A stretch of 64,000 bases of DNA from Rhodocyclales bacterium (GTDB lineage Bacteria; Pseudomonadota; Gammaproteobacteria; Burkholderiales; Rhodocyclaceae), in assembly GCA_016183655.1 (NCBI GenBank), contig JACPEH010000008.1:1-64000 (forward strand), read 5' to 3'. The notes beneath the pieces were generated by a model, which was given only the letters and a program-made list of their open reading frames with translations, did not search any database and was not told the DNA's origin. The position numbers and the translations under genes were made by a program. Positions within the stretch are counted from its first letter, which is position 1. Each line of letters begins with the position of its first letter. Shown in pieces: positions 6,515-15,066 of the stretch.

Positions 6515-8194
6515 TCAGTCCGCGACCTCGTGGTAGAAGCGGAAGAAGCCGCGCCCGCCCTGCTTGACCTGGTACATCGCGGCGTCGGCGTGCTTCATCA
6601 GTTCGTGGATGTCGACGCCGTCGTCGGGGAAGATGCTGATGCCGACGCTGGCCGCCGCCGACACCGTCGTCCCTTCGATCTCGTAGCTCGGCGCCAGCGC
6701 CTCGATCAGCTTCCCGGCGACGCGCGCCAGGTCGGAATCGTTGGCGACATCGGGAATCAGCACGACGAACTCGTCGCCGCCCAGCCGCGCCACCGTGTCG
6801 GCGTTGCGCACCGCCGTGCGCATGCGCGCCGCGGCGGCCTTCAGCAGCTCGTCGCCGGCGCTGTGGCCGAGCGTGTCGTTGACCTGCTTGAAGTGGTCGA
6901 GGTCGAGGTAGAGCAGCCCGACCTTGCCGCCCTGGCGCGCCACCCGGTCGGTGGCCTGCTCCAGCCGGTCGAGCAGCAGGCAGCGGTTGGGCAGGCCGGT
7001 CAGCGTGTCGTAGTGGGCGAGGCGGTCGAGGCGCTCCTCGATCGTCTTGCGCTCGGAGATGTCGTAGAAGATGCCGGAATAGCTGGTCGCCTCGCCGGCG
7101 GCGTTGCGGATGACGCTGATCGACAGGTATTTCGGATAGAAGCTGCCGTCCTTGCGGCGATCCCAGATGTCGCCGTACCAATGGCCGGTTTCCAGCAGCG
7201 TCCGCCACATCTTCTGGTAGAACGACGGGTCGTGGCGCCCCGACTGCAGGATGCGCGGGTTCTGGCCGACGGCCTCGTCGCGGCGGTAGCCGGTGAGCGC
7301 GGTGAAGGCGTCGTTGACGGCGAGGATGGTGCCGTCGAGCCCGGTGACGACGATGGCGTGGTTGCTGGCGTCGAAGATGCGCGCCGAGAGGGAAAGCTGC
7401 TCCTCGGCGCGGTGCAGCTCGGTGACGTCGTCGCCGATCAGCACGGTGTTCCTGATCCGCCCGGAGAAGTCGCGCAGGGTCATCGCATGCCAGGAAATCC
7501 GGCGCGACTCGCCGTCGCGGCTCAGCAGCTCGGACTCGAATTCGGCGGGAAACTGCGCACGCTGGACGCCGTCAGGATAGAGCTCGGCGAGCAGCGCGCG
7601 GTTCTGCTGCGCGAGATGGCGCTCGAACAGGTGGCAGTCCATCAGCTCGGCGCCGGCGCAGCGCAACAGGCGGCACAGCCCGCCGTTGGAAAACTGCACC
7701 CGCCCGCGCGTGTCCAGCACGACGCCGATCAGCCGCGTCTGCCGCAGCAGCGCGATCATGTGCTGGGCGGAGACTTCCGCTTCCGCCTCGCCTTCCTGGT
7801 AGGCGGTGACGTCGAAGCACAGCCCGACGTAGCCGACGAGGCGGCCCTGGCGGTCGCTGCGCGGCATGCCCTGGCTGACGAACCAGCGGTAGATGCCGTC
7901 CTCGCGCCGATAGCGGAACAACTGGCGCAGCGGCTGCGCCGAGCGGCGCGCCTGGTCGAGGCCGTGCACCAGCGTCTCGCGGTCTTCCGGGTGCACATGG
8001 TCGAGCCAGCCTGCGCCCATTTCCCGCAGCGCCTCGCGGCCGGTGAAGGTGCTCCAGGAGGGGCTGACGAAGTCGCAGCCACCCTGCGCGTCGAGCATGA
8101 AGAGAAGAACGTGGTCCGGATAGGCGAGAAAGTGGAACGCTTCGTCGAGCGCTGCCAGATCCGGCTGACAGGGCGACGTGCCGATGTTTTTCAT
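6515..8194 (-). CDS. PAS-PAS-PAS diguanylate cyclase, cytoplasmic
   Basis: A 559-residue signalling enzyme predicted to make cyclic di-GMP. The first PAS region (about 10-130; DFVSPSWSTFTGRE) is followed by a second, more divergent PAS (about 140-260), a third with PAC motif (about 265-385; VVTGLDGTILAVNDAFTALT) and a C-terminal GGDEF domain (about 390-555). The active loop is RLGGDEF and RNAD five residues before it is the inhibitory I-site, so product feedback is expected. There is no EAL domain and no membrane segment. The start at 8194 follows GGGAGGAGGGG at good spacing; the frame is open to 8356 but that part is low-complexity. Expected role: setting motility or biofilm state from a cytosolic cue. 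Confidence 0.9.
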   Translation of the reverse strand: MKNIGTSPCQPDLAALDEAFHFLAYPDHVLLFMLDAQGGCDFVSPSWSTFTGREALREMGAGWLDHVHPEDRETLVHGLDQARRSAQPLRQLFRYRREDGIYRWFVSQGMPRSDRQGRLVGYVGLCFDVTAYQEGEAEAEVSAQHMIALLRQTRLIGVVLDTRGRVQFSNGGLCRLLRCAGAELMDCHLFERHLAQQNRALLAELYPDGVQRAQFPAEFESELLSRDGESRRISWHAMTLRDFSGRIRNTVLIGDDVTELHRAEEQLSLSARIFDASNHAIVVTGLDGTILAVNDAFTALTGYRRDEAVGQNPRILQSGRHDPSFYQKMWRTLLETGHWYGDIWDRRKDGSFYPKYLSISVIRNAAGEATSYSGIFYDISERKTIEERLDRLAHYDTLTGLPNRCLLLDRLEQATDRVARQGGKVGLLYLDLDHFKQVNDTLGHSAGDELLKAAAARMRTAVRNADTVARLGGDEFVVLIPDVANDSDLARVAGKLIEALAPSYEIEGTTVSAAASVGISIFPDDGVDIHELMKHADAAMYQVKQGGRGFFRFYHEVAD

Positions 8195-8550
8195 ATCCCC
8201 TCCTCCCGCCGCGCACAGGGCGCGGCCGAATGACTCCCTGCTCCGGCCGGTGTGATGCGCCCCCGACGGAGCCCGGATTCTTGGTCCGCGCCCGCCTGCA
8301 GGCGGGCGGCGCCGGCTGTTTCCGCCCATCGTGCGCCGCGGCGGATCGGGAGTCAAACCGGGCGCGAAAGGCGCGCGAACGGGGAGCGGCCGTCAGGACA
8401 GGAGCATCGATGCCGGACGCATCGGATCTTCATCGCAGCCCTGCCGGGAAGGGATTCCTGACGCGGGAAGGGGGTCCGGAGAGGTGCCGGAAAAACCCGG
8501 CGGCGGTGACGCGCGCGCCGGCCGCGCGGCCGGCGCGGCCGGGGAAAACC
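8195..8550. other. GC-rich intergenic region upstream of PAS-GGDEF gene
   Basis: About 356 bases without a convincing gene; all open frames here lack ribosome binding sites and start inside neighbours. It contains a 24-base perfect palindrome at 8514-8537 directly behind moaE (separate entry) and no clear promoter boxes, so the PAS-GGDEF promoter cannot be placed. Confidence 0.5.
8514..8537. repeat. 24-base perfect palindrome of only G and C
   Basis: The sequence CGCGCCGGCCGC followed by its own reverse complement has no loop. It lies 13 bases after the moaE stop codon (moaE runs on the minus strand). It could form a cruciform or, in RNA, a stem acting in termination or 3'-end stability; the T run expected of a canonical terminator is weak (TTTTT about 30 bases further on the minus strand). 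Confidence 0.7.
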
Positions 8551-9003
8551 CTACTTTTCCCAGCGCGCCGCGGCGTCGTCGTCGGTCTCGCGCGCATCGA
8601 CCCAGCGCGCGCCGTCGGGCGTGACCTCGCGCTTCCAGAACGGGGCGCGGGTCTTCAGGTAATCCATGATGAACTCGCAGGCGGCGAAGGCCTCGCCGCG
8701 ATGCGCGCTGCTGACGGCGACGAAGACGATGCGCTCGCAGGGCAGCAGGCGGCCGACGCGATGGATCACGCGCACGGCGTAGATGTCCCAGCGCGACTGC
8801 GCCTCGGCGACGATCGCCTGCAGCGCCTTCTCGGTCATGCCGGGGTAGTGCTCCAGCGTCATCTCGGCGATGCCGGCGCCGTCGTTCACGTCGCGCACCA
8901 GGCCGACGAAGCTGGCCACCGCGCCGACGCGCGCATCGCCCGCGCTCAGCGCGGCGATCTCGGCGCCGACGTCGAAATCGGCTTCCTGGACACTGACGCT
9001 CAT
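8551..9003 (-). CDS. moaE: molybdopterin synthase catalytic subunit MoaE
   Basis: A 150-residue large subunit of molybdopterin synthase, which adds two sulfurs, delivered by the MoaD thiocarboxylate, to cyclic pyranopterin monophosphate. Family features seen: VGLVRDVNDG, LEHYPGMTEKAL, RVIHRVGRLLPCE, VSSAHRGEAFAACEFIMDYLKTRAPFWKRE, which contains the active-site lysines. Length is typical. It starts 5 bases after moaD and closes the run mobB-moeA-moaD-moaE. The start 9003 (MSVSVQ) is chosen because the longer frame runs back through moaD. Confidence 0.95.
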   Translation of the reverse strand: MSVSVQEADFDVGAEIAALSAGDARVGAVASFVGLVRDVNDGAGIAEMTLEHYPGMTEKALQAIVAEAQSRWDIYAVRVIHRVGRLLPCERIVFVAVSSAHRGEAFAACEFIMDYLKTRAPFWKREVTPDGARWVDARETDDDAAARWEK

Positions 9004-9008
9004 AGTCT

Positions 9009-9260
9009 TCAACCTCCGGTCACCGGCGGGAAGAAGGCGACCTCGTCGCCGTCCTGCACCGGCGTCGTCGCGCGGGCCATTTCCTGGTTCACCGCGCTCT
9101 TCAGGTTCTTCACCGCGGCCAGGCTGGCCCATTCGCCGCCGCGTTGCGCCAGCCAGGCCAGCAGCCCGCCGATGTCGGTCACGCCGGCCGGCAATTCGAG
9201 GCTCTCGCCCGAGCTGCCGAGCTTCTCACGCAGGCTGGCGAAGTAGAGGATCTTGATCAT
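9009..9260 (-). CDS. moaD: molybdopterin synthase sulfur-carrier subunit MoaD
   Basis: An 83-residue ubiquitin-fold protein. MIKILYFASLREKLG opens the family pattern and the protein ends VTGG; the C-terminal Gly-Gly is adenylated and thiocarboxylated, then donates sulfur in the MoaE complex. The sulfur-charging enzyme MoeB is not in the window. The gene follows moeA by 12 bases and precedes moaE by 5 bases, so the three are probably one transcript. Confidence 0.95.
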   Translation of the reverse strand: MIKILYFASLREKLGSSGESLELPAGVTDIGGLLAWLAQRGGEWASLAAVKNLKSAVNQEMARATTPVQDGDEVAFFPPVTGG

Positions 9261-9272
9261 GTCGGTTGAGCC

Positions 9273-10478
9273 TCAGTTGAGCAGCTCGGAGTAAGGAATG
9301 AAGCGCACCAGGTCGCCGCGCTTGACCGCCTGCCCCGGCGGGTTGTCGACCAACCCGTCGGCCTGCACGCAGGAGGACAGCACGCCGGAGCCCTGGCTCG
9401 GGAACAGCTCGACGCCGCCGCTGTCGTTGGTCAGCGCGCGCAGGAACTCGCGGCGCGCATCGGGGCGCGCCCAGTCGTAGTCGGCGTGCAGCAGGTAGGA
9501 CTTGGGCCGCACCTGGTCGACGCCGGAGAGGCGCAGCACGAAGGGGCGGACCAGCGTCAGGAAGGTGACGAAGGCGGAGACCGGGTTGCCCGGCAGGCCG
9601 ATGAACGCAGCCTCCCTTCCCTCGACGGCGACGGCGCCGAAGGCCAGCGGCTTGCCCGGCTTGATGCCGATCTTCCACATGTCGAGGCGGCCTTCGGCTT
9701 CCACCGCCGGCTTGATGTGGTCTTCCTCGCCGACCGAGACGCCGCCGGAGGTGATGATCAGGTCGTTGTCGGCCGCCGCCGCGCGCAGCGCGGCGCGCGT
9801 GGCGTCAAGCCGGTCCGGCACCAGGCCGAGGTCGCGCACCTCGCAGCCGAGGCGTTCGAGCAGCGCCACCAGCGCGAAGCGGTTGGAGTTGTAGATCGCC
9901 CCCGGCGGCAGCGGCTCGCCGGGCATGCGCAGTTCGTCGCCGGTGAAGAATACGGCGACGCGCACGCGGCGCAGCACCGGCAGCGTAGCGAGGCCGACCG
10001 AGGCGGCGAAGGCGGTGTCCTGCGGCCGCAGGCGGGCGCCGGCGGCGAGGATTTGCGCGCCCGGCTGCACGTCCTCGCCGGCGCGGCGGATGTGCTCGCC
10101 GGCCTTCGGCACGTGGTTGATGACGACGCTGCCGTCGGCGTGCTCGCAACGCTCCTGCATCACCACCGCGTCGGCGCCGGCCGGCACCGGGGCGCCGGTG
10201 AAGATACGGGCGGCGGTACCCGGCTGCAGGTGCGCGCCGACGGTGCCCGCCGGGATGCGCTGCGACACCGGCAGCGTCGTGCCGACGACGGCGACGTCGG
10301 CGGCGCGCACGGCGTAGCCGTCCATCGCCGAGTTATCGAGCGGCGGCACCGCCAGCGTCGAGTACTGCGCCTCGGCCAGCACGCGCCCGGCGGCGGCCAG
10401 CGTCGGCATCGCCTTGGTTTCGGTCACCGGCTTGCAGCCGGCGAGCAGCTTCTGCAGCGCTTCATCGAACGAGAGCAT
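9273..10478 (-). CDS. moeA: molybdopterin molybdotransferase MoeA
   Basis: A 401-residue enzyme that inserts molybdate into adenylated molybdopterin. Seen: PPLDNSAMDGYAVRAAD near the N-terminus, RIFTGAPVPAGADAVVMQE, the MoCF-binding segment NSNRFALVALLERLGCEV with DLIITSGGVSVGEED, and GLPGNPVSAFVTF. Domain order and length match the family. Its start overlaps the end of mobB by 17 bases, which suggests translational coupling. Confidence 0.96.
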   Translation of the reverse strand: MLSFDEALQKLLAGCKPVTETKAMPTLAAAGRVLAEAQYSTLAVPPLDNSAMDGYAVRAADVAVVGTTLPVSQRIPAGTVGAHLQPGTAARIFTGAPVPAGADAVVMQERCEHADGSVVINHVPKAGEHIRRAGEDVQPGAQILAAGARLRPQDTAFAASVGLATLPVLRRVRVAVFFTGDELRMPGEPLPPGAIYNSNRFALVALLERLGCEVRDLGLVPDRLDATRAALRAAAADNDLIITSGGVSVGEEDHIKPAVEAEGRLDMWKIGIKPGKPLAFGAVAVEGREAAFIGLPGNPVSAFVTFLTLVRPFVLRLSGVDQVRPKSYLLHADYDWARPDARREFLRALTNDSGGVELFPSQGSGVLSSCVQADGLVDNPPGQAVKRGDLVRFIPYSELLN

Positions 10479-10992
10479 CGGTCTTTCCTGTCAGTTCAAG
10501 GGTATTCATCACGAAGTCGGCAATGGCGTCGATGTCATTCAGGTCGAGTACGGGCAGATGCGCGGGCAGCACGGCCTGCGCCGGTTCGTCGGTGGCCACC
10601 GCCACCACGTGCGGGTTCTCCGGCCATAGCGGCGGTTTGCCGTTGGCCGGGCGGTGCACTTCCAGCTTCGGCACCGGTTCGTGCTTAAAGCCCTCGACCA
10701 GCACCAGGTCGCAGGGCGAGAAATGCGCGAGGTATTCGTCGAGCGTCGGCTCCGCCTCGCCGCGCGATTCGTGCAGCAGCGCCCAGCGCTCGCCGCCGGT
10801 GAGCATCACCTCGCTGGCGCCGGCCTCGCGGTGGCGCCAGGAGTCCTTGCCCGGACGGTCGATGTCGAAGCCGTGGTGCGCGTGCTTGATCACGGAAACC
10901 TTGAGGCCGCGCGCGGTCAGGCGCGGGATCAGCCGTTCGAGGAGGGTCGTCTTGCCCGAGCCGGAATAACCGGCGATGCCGAAAACTTTCAC
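10462..10992 (-). CDS. mobB: molybdopterin-guanine dinucleotide biosynthesis adapter MobB
   Basis: A 176-residue P-loop GTPase-like protein that assists attachment of GMP to the molybdenum cofactor. The Walker A motif GYSGSGKTTL lies at the N-terminus, followed by VSVIKHAHHGFDIDRPGKDS and VLVEGFKHEPVPKLEVHR, typical of MobB. A GTG start at 10992 is preferred: it has AGGA about 8 bases upstream and places VKVFGIAGYSGSGKT at the N-terminus; the ATG at 11022 would overlap the end of vapC. MobA is not in the window. It overlaps moeA. Confidence 0.92.
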   Translation of the reverse strand: MKVFGIAGYSGSGKTTLLERLIPRLTARGLKVSVIKHAHHGFDIDRPGKDSWRHREAGASEVMLTGGERWALLHESRGEAEPTLDEYLAHFSPCDLVLVEGFKHEPVPKLEVHRPANGKPPLWPENPHVVAVATDEPAQAVLPAHLPVLDLNDIDAIADFVMNTLELTGKTDALVR

Positions 10993-11002
10993 GACGAAAT
11001 CC

Positions 11003-11374
11003 TCAATGCGATGTTGCAGCATCGAATCCCAGGCGATGGGCGACGCTGGCCAGCCGTTTGTCGCGCGTCCACAGCCTTGCTCCGGCCGTCAGCATCGTCG
11101 AGGCCAGCAGATGGGCATCGACGTATCCGACTCCGAGGCCGTGCAGGCGATCAGCATTGATCAAATGAAGCACCTCGTCGTCGCTGGCGACAGTGGCGCG
11201 CGGAAGATTGAGCAGCAATTCGAGAACCGTCTCCCGTTGCCGCAGATTACCCAGCGCAACTTCACCGGTCACGAAAGGATGCGCCAGCACCTGCCCGGCG
11301 GAGAGAAGGCCAAACAAACGTTCATCCCGTCGGGAAAGGTGATCGATCCAGATCGAAGTGTCGACCAGGATCAC
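11003..11374 (-). CDS. vapC: VapC-type PIN-domain ribonuclease toxin
   Basis: A 123-residue PIN-domain endoribonuclease, toxin of a type II module. It begins MILVDTSIWIDH (first catalytic Asp), with a conserved Glu at FVTGEVALG, and acidic residues at GVGYVDAHLLAS and LWTRDKRL, the four-acid PIN pattern. The start overlaps the vapB stop by 4 bases (ATGA), the usual coupling that keeps antitoxin in excess. It ends 10 bases before mobB, so the molybdenum-cofactor genes may be read from the autoregulated vapBC promoter. Confidence 0.92.
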   Translation of the reverse strand: MILVDTSIWIDHLSRRDERLFGLLSAGQVLAHPFVTGEVALGNLRQRETVLELLLNLPRATVASDDEVLHLINADRLHGLGVGYVDAHLLASTMLTAGARLWTRDKRLASVAHRLGFDAATSH

Positions 11375-11565
11375 GTTGCGCTGCGCCGCCGGGGAATGTC
11401 CTTCAATTGCGGTTCAGTTCCGCCCAGCATGGCCAGGCGACGAGCGCTCTCCCGCTCGATCAGGGCCTTCAGCGCCTCGCGCACCAGTGCCGATTTCTCG
11501 CCAAGACCGGTCAGCGCCTGTGCCTTTTCCACCAGCGCATCCTCAAGAGCCAAAGTCGTTCGCAT
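11371..11565 (-). CDS. vapB: VapB-type antitoxin
   Basis: A 64-residue antitoxin. The N-terminal MRTTLALEDALVEKAQ is a ribbon-helix-helix DNA-binding domain; the C-terminal LAMLGGTEPQLKDIPRRR is the segment that wraps the toxin in this VapB subfamily. Start 11565 has GGAGGT at ideal spacing; the longer frame to 11628 is not supported. The family represses its own promoter, which would lie at 11566-11628, between this gene and the ATP-grasp gene. Confidence 0.92.
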   Translation of the reverse strand: MRTTLALEDALVEKAQALTGLGEKSALVREALKALIERESARRLAMLGGTEPQLKDIPRRRSAT

Positions 11566-11628
11566 CGGGAGACCTCCGGATTTTGATATGCCGAATATAG
11601 CATCAAACGATGCCGTAATCGATGCCAT

Positions 11629-12951
11629 TCAAGCGCTCTCCAACACTCGCCCCGGCACCTCGAAGACCGGCGCGAAACCGCCGCCGGGGGTGCGGAAGTT
11701 GGTCGTCTGTCCCTGGTAGAGGCGGGCGACGACCAGCTGCACGCGGCCGGCGTAAGCATAGTTGCGCAGGTCGAGCTTGAACAGCTGCGGCTCGCCGGCG
11801 ACCTGCAGCCGGCGCTCGGAGGGCGGCACCAGCGCCTGCGCGATGTAGTCGCCCTGCAGGATCTCCTCGAAGACGCGCTTGGTCATCTTGTCGCCGCGGT
11901 ACGCCGCCTTGCTGCCGTAGCCGGCGGCCGGCTTGAAGAACCAGCGCTTGCGCCCGGCCCACAGTTCTTCGGCATCCGCTGCCCGCACCATGCGCGTCAT
12001 CGGCACCATCCCGGCGATCAGCCGCCGCGCCTCCGCCGGCACGCCCAGTTCGGCCAGCCAGCCGGCGTCGCACAGCGCGACCAGGTTGCGCTTGTCGGCG
12101 TAGAGCGCATGCGCGCGCGGATGCGGCGTGATCACCGCGCCGTCATTGTCCCAGGCGGCGCGCAGCGCGGCGTGGGCGGGGTCGTCGAGGGCGAAGTCGG
12201 TGAGACGGTTGTAGACGAGGTCGACCGGCGCGCCGGCGTGCAGCAGCCGGGCGCCGTCCCAGACGAACTCGGACGGGTCGGCGATCACCGCGACGATGCC
12301 GTTGGCTTCGAACAGCCGGCGGAACAGTTCGAACTCCGGCGCCAGGTACTGCTCGGCCGGCTTCTCGTCGACGATGGCGATGCGCGTCAGCGGTCGATTG
12401 TCCTCCTGGCCGCGCACGCGCCGCCATTCCTCGCGGAACATGGCGACGAACAGCGCCGCGACGTCGGCCTGCGGTCGCTGCATCAGCTCGGCGACGGCAT
12501 CGCAGCAGGCGCGCTGCGCCGCCGCCAGCCGCGCGTTGAGCAGGCCGCCGCCGGCGTTGGTGTTGATCTCGATCAGCTTCGGCCCGTCGTCGCCGACGTG
12601 GAAGTCGTAGCCGAGGAAGGCGCCGGCCGCCGCCGTCGGATGCCGGGCGGAGGCCGGCGCCCAGCCGAGCACGCGTTCCTGCCAGCCGGGCAGCGCGACG
12701 ATCTCCTCGACGGCGGCGACCAGCTCGGCCATGTGCGCCAGATGGTGACGACCGACGAAGACCAGCGAATCGGAAAAGAGGTGCGGCCGCGTGTCAAGGA
12801 TCTCGCGGTAGAGGCCGCTCCCGTTGCCGCCGTCGCCCGTCAGCGCCTGCGCCAGCGCCGCGTGGTCGAGCGTGACGCAGGCGCAGTCGCGGTTGAGCAC
12901 TTCGGCGGCGGAGCGGCAGTCATCGGGCAGCGCCAGGTTGATCTCGTTCAT
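11629..12951 (-). CDS. uncharacterised protein with a circularly permuted ATP-grasp pattern
   Basis: A 440-residue protein of unknown function. GPKLIEINTNAGGG near residue 123-136 resembles the metal-binding Glu/Asn strand that normally ends an ATP-grasp domain, while KRWFFKPAAGYGSKAAYRGD near 345-365 resembles the Lys/Gly-rich adenine-binding part that normally comes first. This order is that of circularly permuted ATP-grasp proteins, which join an acid to an amine or peptide at the cost of ATP. Its start overlaps the dinG stop by 4 bases, so the two are translationally coupled. No substrate can be inferred. Confidence 0.7.
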   Translation of the reverse strand: MNEINLALPDDCRSAAEVLNRDCACVTLDHAALAQALTGDGGNGSGLYREILDTRPHLFSDSLVFVGRHHLAHMAELVAAVEEIVALPGWQERVLGWAPASARHPTAAAGAFLGYDFHVGDDGPKLIEINTNAGGGLLNARLAAAQRACCDAVAELMQRPQADVAALFVAMFREEWRRVRGQEDNRPLTRIAIVDEKPAEQYLAPEFELFRRLFEANGIVAVIADPSEFVWDGARLLHAGAPVDLVYNRLTDFALDDPAHAALRAAWDNDGAVITPHPRAHALYADKRNLVALCDAGWLAELGVPAEARRLIAGMVPMTRMVRAADAEELWAGRKRWFFKPAAGYGSKAAYRGDKMTKRVFEEILQGDYIAQALVPPSERRLQVAGEPQLFKLDLRNYAYAGRVQLVVARLYQGQTTNFRTPGGGFAPVFEVPGRVLESA

Positions 12952-14963
12952 GCCGTCGCCCCCGCTTCGAAAAAGTCGACCACCTCGGCCAGCTCGCGCG
13001 TCCGCTTCATCGGCGGCAGGCTGCGCCAGACGCGCTTGCCGTAGGGCTTGGTGATCAGCCGCGGGTCGCAGATCATCAGCACGCCGCGGTCGCTCTCGTC
13101 GCGGATCAGCCGGCCGGCGCCCTGCTTGACGTTGATCACCGCGCGCGGCAGCTGGTATTCCATGAAGGCATTGCGGCCCTCGCGGTTCATGCGCTCAATC
13201 CGCGCCGACAGCACCGGATCGTCCGGCGGCGCGAACGGCAGCTTGTCGATGACCACCAGCGAGAGCGCCTCGCCGCGCACGTCGACGCCTTCCCAGAAGC
13301 TCTGGCTGCCGACCAGGATGGCGTTGCCGAGGCGCCGGAAGCGCTCCAGCAGTTCATTCTTGCTGCCTTCGCCCTGCAGCAGCAGCGGATAGTCGAGCCC
13401 TTCGGCTTCGAGGCGATCCTGCAGCAGCTCGTGCATGCGGCGCATCGCCCGGAGCGAGGTGCACAGGAAGAAGGCGCGGCCGCCGCTGGCCTTGACCACC
13501 GGGAAGGCGGCGTTGGCGACAGCCTCGATGAAGCCCGGGCTGTTCGGCTCGGGCAGGCCCTGCGGCGCGTAGAGCACGGCCTGGCGGCCGTAGTCGAAGG
13601 GGCTGTCCCAGCACGCCGACTCGGCGTCGATGAGGCCCATCTCGGCGCAGTAGTGGCCGAAGTCCTTCTGCACGGCGAGCGTCGCCGAGGTGAAGATCCA
13701 GGCGCGCGGGTGGCCGCTCATCTGCTTCTTGAAGATCTCGCCGATCGCCAGCGGCGTCGCGTTCAACTGCAGCGAGTAGGTCGTCGCCTCGCCCCAGCGC
13801 ACGCTGCCGGGGCCTTCGCTGTCGCCGGCGGGGTCGGCCTGAGCAGCGCCGGCTTTCGTGCCGGTTTTTGCGTTCGCGGCTTTTGCGTCGCCCTCCCCGG
13901 CTCGCCAGCGGCGGTACGCGGCGAGCAGTTCGAGGCTGCGCTGCCAGCAGCTCTCCAGCCCTTCCGAGCGCTCGGCCTGCGTTTCCAGGATCGCCGCGAA
14001 GTGCTCCAGCGTGTTGATCAGGCCGACCAGGTAGTTGTCGAAGCCCGGCCGCGCTTCCAGCTGCGGCAGCGAGTAGCGCGCCGGCTCGACGCCGAGCGTC
14101 AGGCGCAGGTCCTTCGCCGCCTTCTCCAGCCCGGCGCAGGCCGGCGGCAGGTCGAGGCAGTCGCGCGCCGAGGCCACCGCCTCCAGCTTGGCGTCGCGCG
14201 CGAGGTCGGTCACCTGCGCCGTCGAGACGCTGTCGCCGAAGAACAGGCTGGCGGTTTCCGGCAGCTGGTGCGCCTCGTCGAAGATCACCGCGTTGCACGC
14301 CGGCAGCAGTTCGGCCATGCCTTCGTCCTTCAACATGACGTCGGCGAAGAAGAGGTGGTGGTTGACGACGACGACGTCGGCATCGAGCGCCTCGCGCCGC
14401 GCGGCCAGCACGAAGCACTCCTTGTGGTCGGGGCAGTCCTGGCCGAGGCAGTTCTCGCGCGTCGAGGTGACCATGCCCCACACCGGAGAGCTTTCCGGCA
14501 CGTCGTTGCACTCGCCCTTGTCGCCGGTGCGCGTCTCCTTGGCGAAGCGGGCGACGGCGCGGGCGTGGCCGGCGTCCTCGCGCGACAGGAAGCGGCCGTC
14601 GGCCAGCGCGCGCTGCAGGTGGTAGTGGCAGACGTAATTGGCGCGCCCCTTCAACAGCGCGATCTTCACCGGCGCCTTCAGCGCATCGCGCACGGTCGGC
14701 AGGTCGCGGTTGAAGAGCTGGTCCTGCAGCGTCTTGGTGCCGGTGGAGACGATCACCTTGCCGCCGGAGAGCAGCGCCGGCACCAGGTAGGCGTAGGTCT
14801 TGCCGGTGCCGGTGCCGGCTTCGGCGACCAGCACGCGGTTGTCCGCCAATGCCGCGGCGACGCGCTCGGCCATTTCCAGCTGCTGGCTGCGCTGGCGGTA
14901 GCCGGGAATGCTGGCGGCCAGCGGACCGGCCGGAGAGAAGACTTCGGAGAGCGACGAGGACAT
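12948..14963 (-). CDS. DinG/YoaA-family ATP-dependent DNA helicase
   Basis: A 671-residue superfamily 2, XPD-like helicase. Walker A AEAGTGTGKT lies near residues 47-56 and the DEAH box is IFDEAHQ. Four cysteines at NYVCHYH and ENCLGQDCPDHKEC match the iron-sulfur cluster of XPD/DinG enzymes. The C-terminal helicase half has ILVGSQSFWEGVDVRG and the QGAGRLIRDESDRG motif. Expected role is unwinding of forked or R-loop DNA during repair. The spacing and Cys arrangement look closer to YoaA/DinG of Proteobacteria than to RecQ or UvrD. It heads the minus-strand run that reaches moaE. Confidence 0.92.
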   Translation of the reverse strand: MSSSLSEVFSPAGPLAASIPGYRQRSQQLEMAERVAAALADNRVLVAEAGTGTGKTYAYLVPALLSGGKVIVSTGTKTLQDQLFNRDLPTVRDALKAPVKIALLKGRANYVCHYHLQRALADGRFLSREDAGHARAVARFAKETRTGDKGECNDVPESSPVWGMVTSTRENCLGQDCPDHKECFVLAARREALDADVVVVNHHLFFADVMLKDEGMAELLPACNAVIFDEAHQLPETASLFFGDSVSTAQVTDLARDAKLEAVASARDCLDLPPACAGLEKAAKDLRLTLGVEPARYSLPQLEARPGFDNYLVGLINTLEHFAAILETQAERSEGLESCWQRSLELLAAYRRWRAGEGDAKAANAKTGTKAGAAQADPAGDSEGPGSVRWGEATTYSLQLNATPLAIGEIFKKQMSGHPRAWIFTSATLAVQKDFGHYCAEMGLIDAESACWDSPFDYGRQAVLYAPQGLPEPNSPGFIEAVANAAFPVVKASGGRAFFLCTSLRAMRRMHELLQDRLEAEGLDYPLLLQGEGSKNELLERFRRLGNAILVGSQSFWEGVDVRGEALSLVVIDKLPFAPPDDPVLSARIERMNREGRNAFMEYQLPRAVINVKQGAGRLIRDESDRGVLMICDPRLITKPYGKRVWRSLPPMKRTRELAEVVDFFEAGATA

Positions 14964-15066
14964 GCGGAATACCGGGGCGGGAAGGACGCGGAATGTGAAG
15001 GCGGGGGCGAAGGCGAATCCTACCAGAACCGCACGCAGCGAAGCGCTGCGCCAGGCCGGTGCCGGT

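Noticed and set aside
8230..9246. 338-codon plus-strand frame over the gap before and opposite moaE/moaD
   Set aside because: Mostly antisense to moaE and moaD; the part in the gap alone has no coding evidence.
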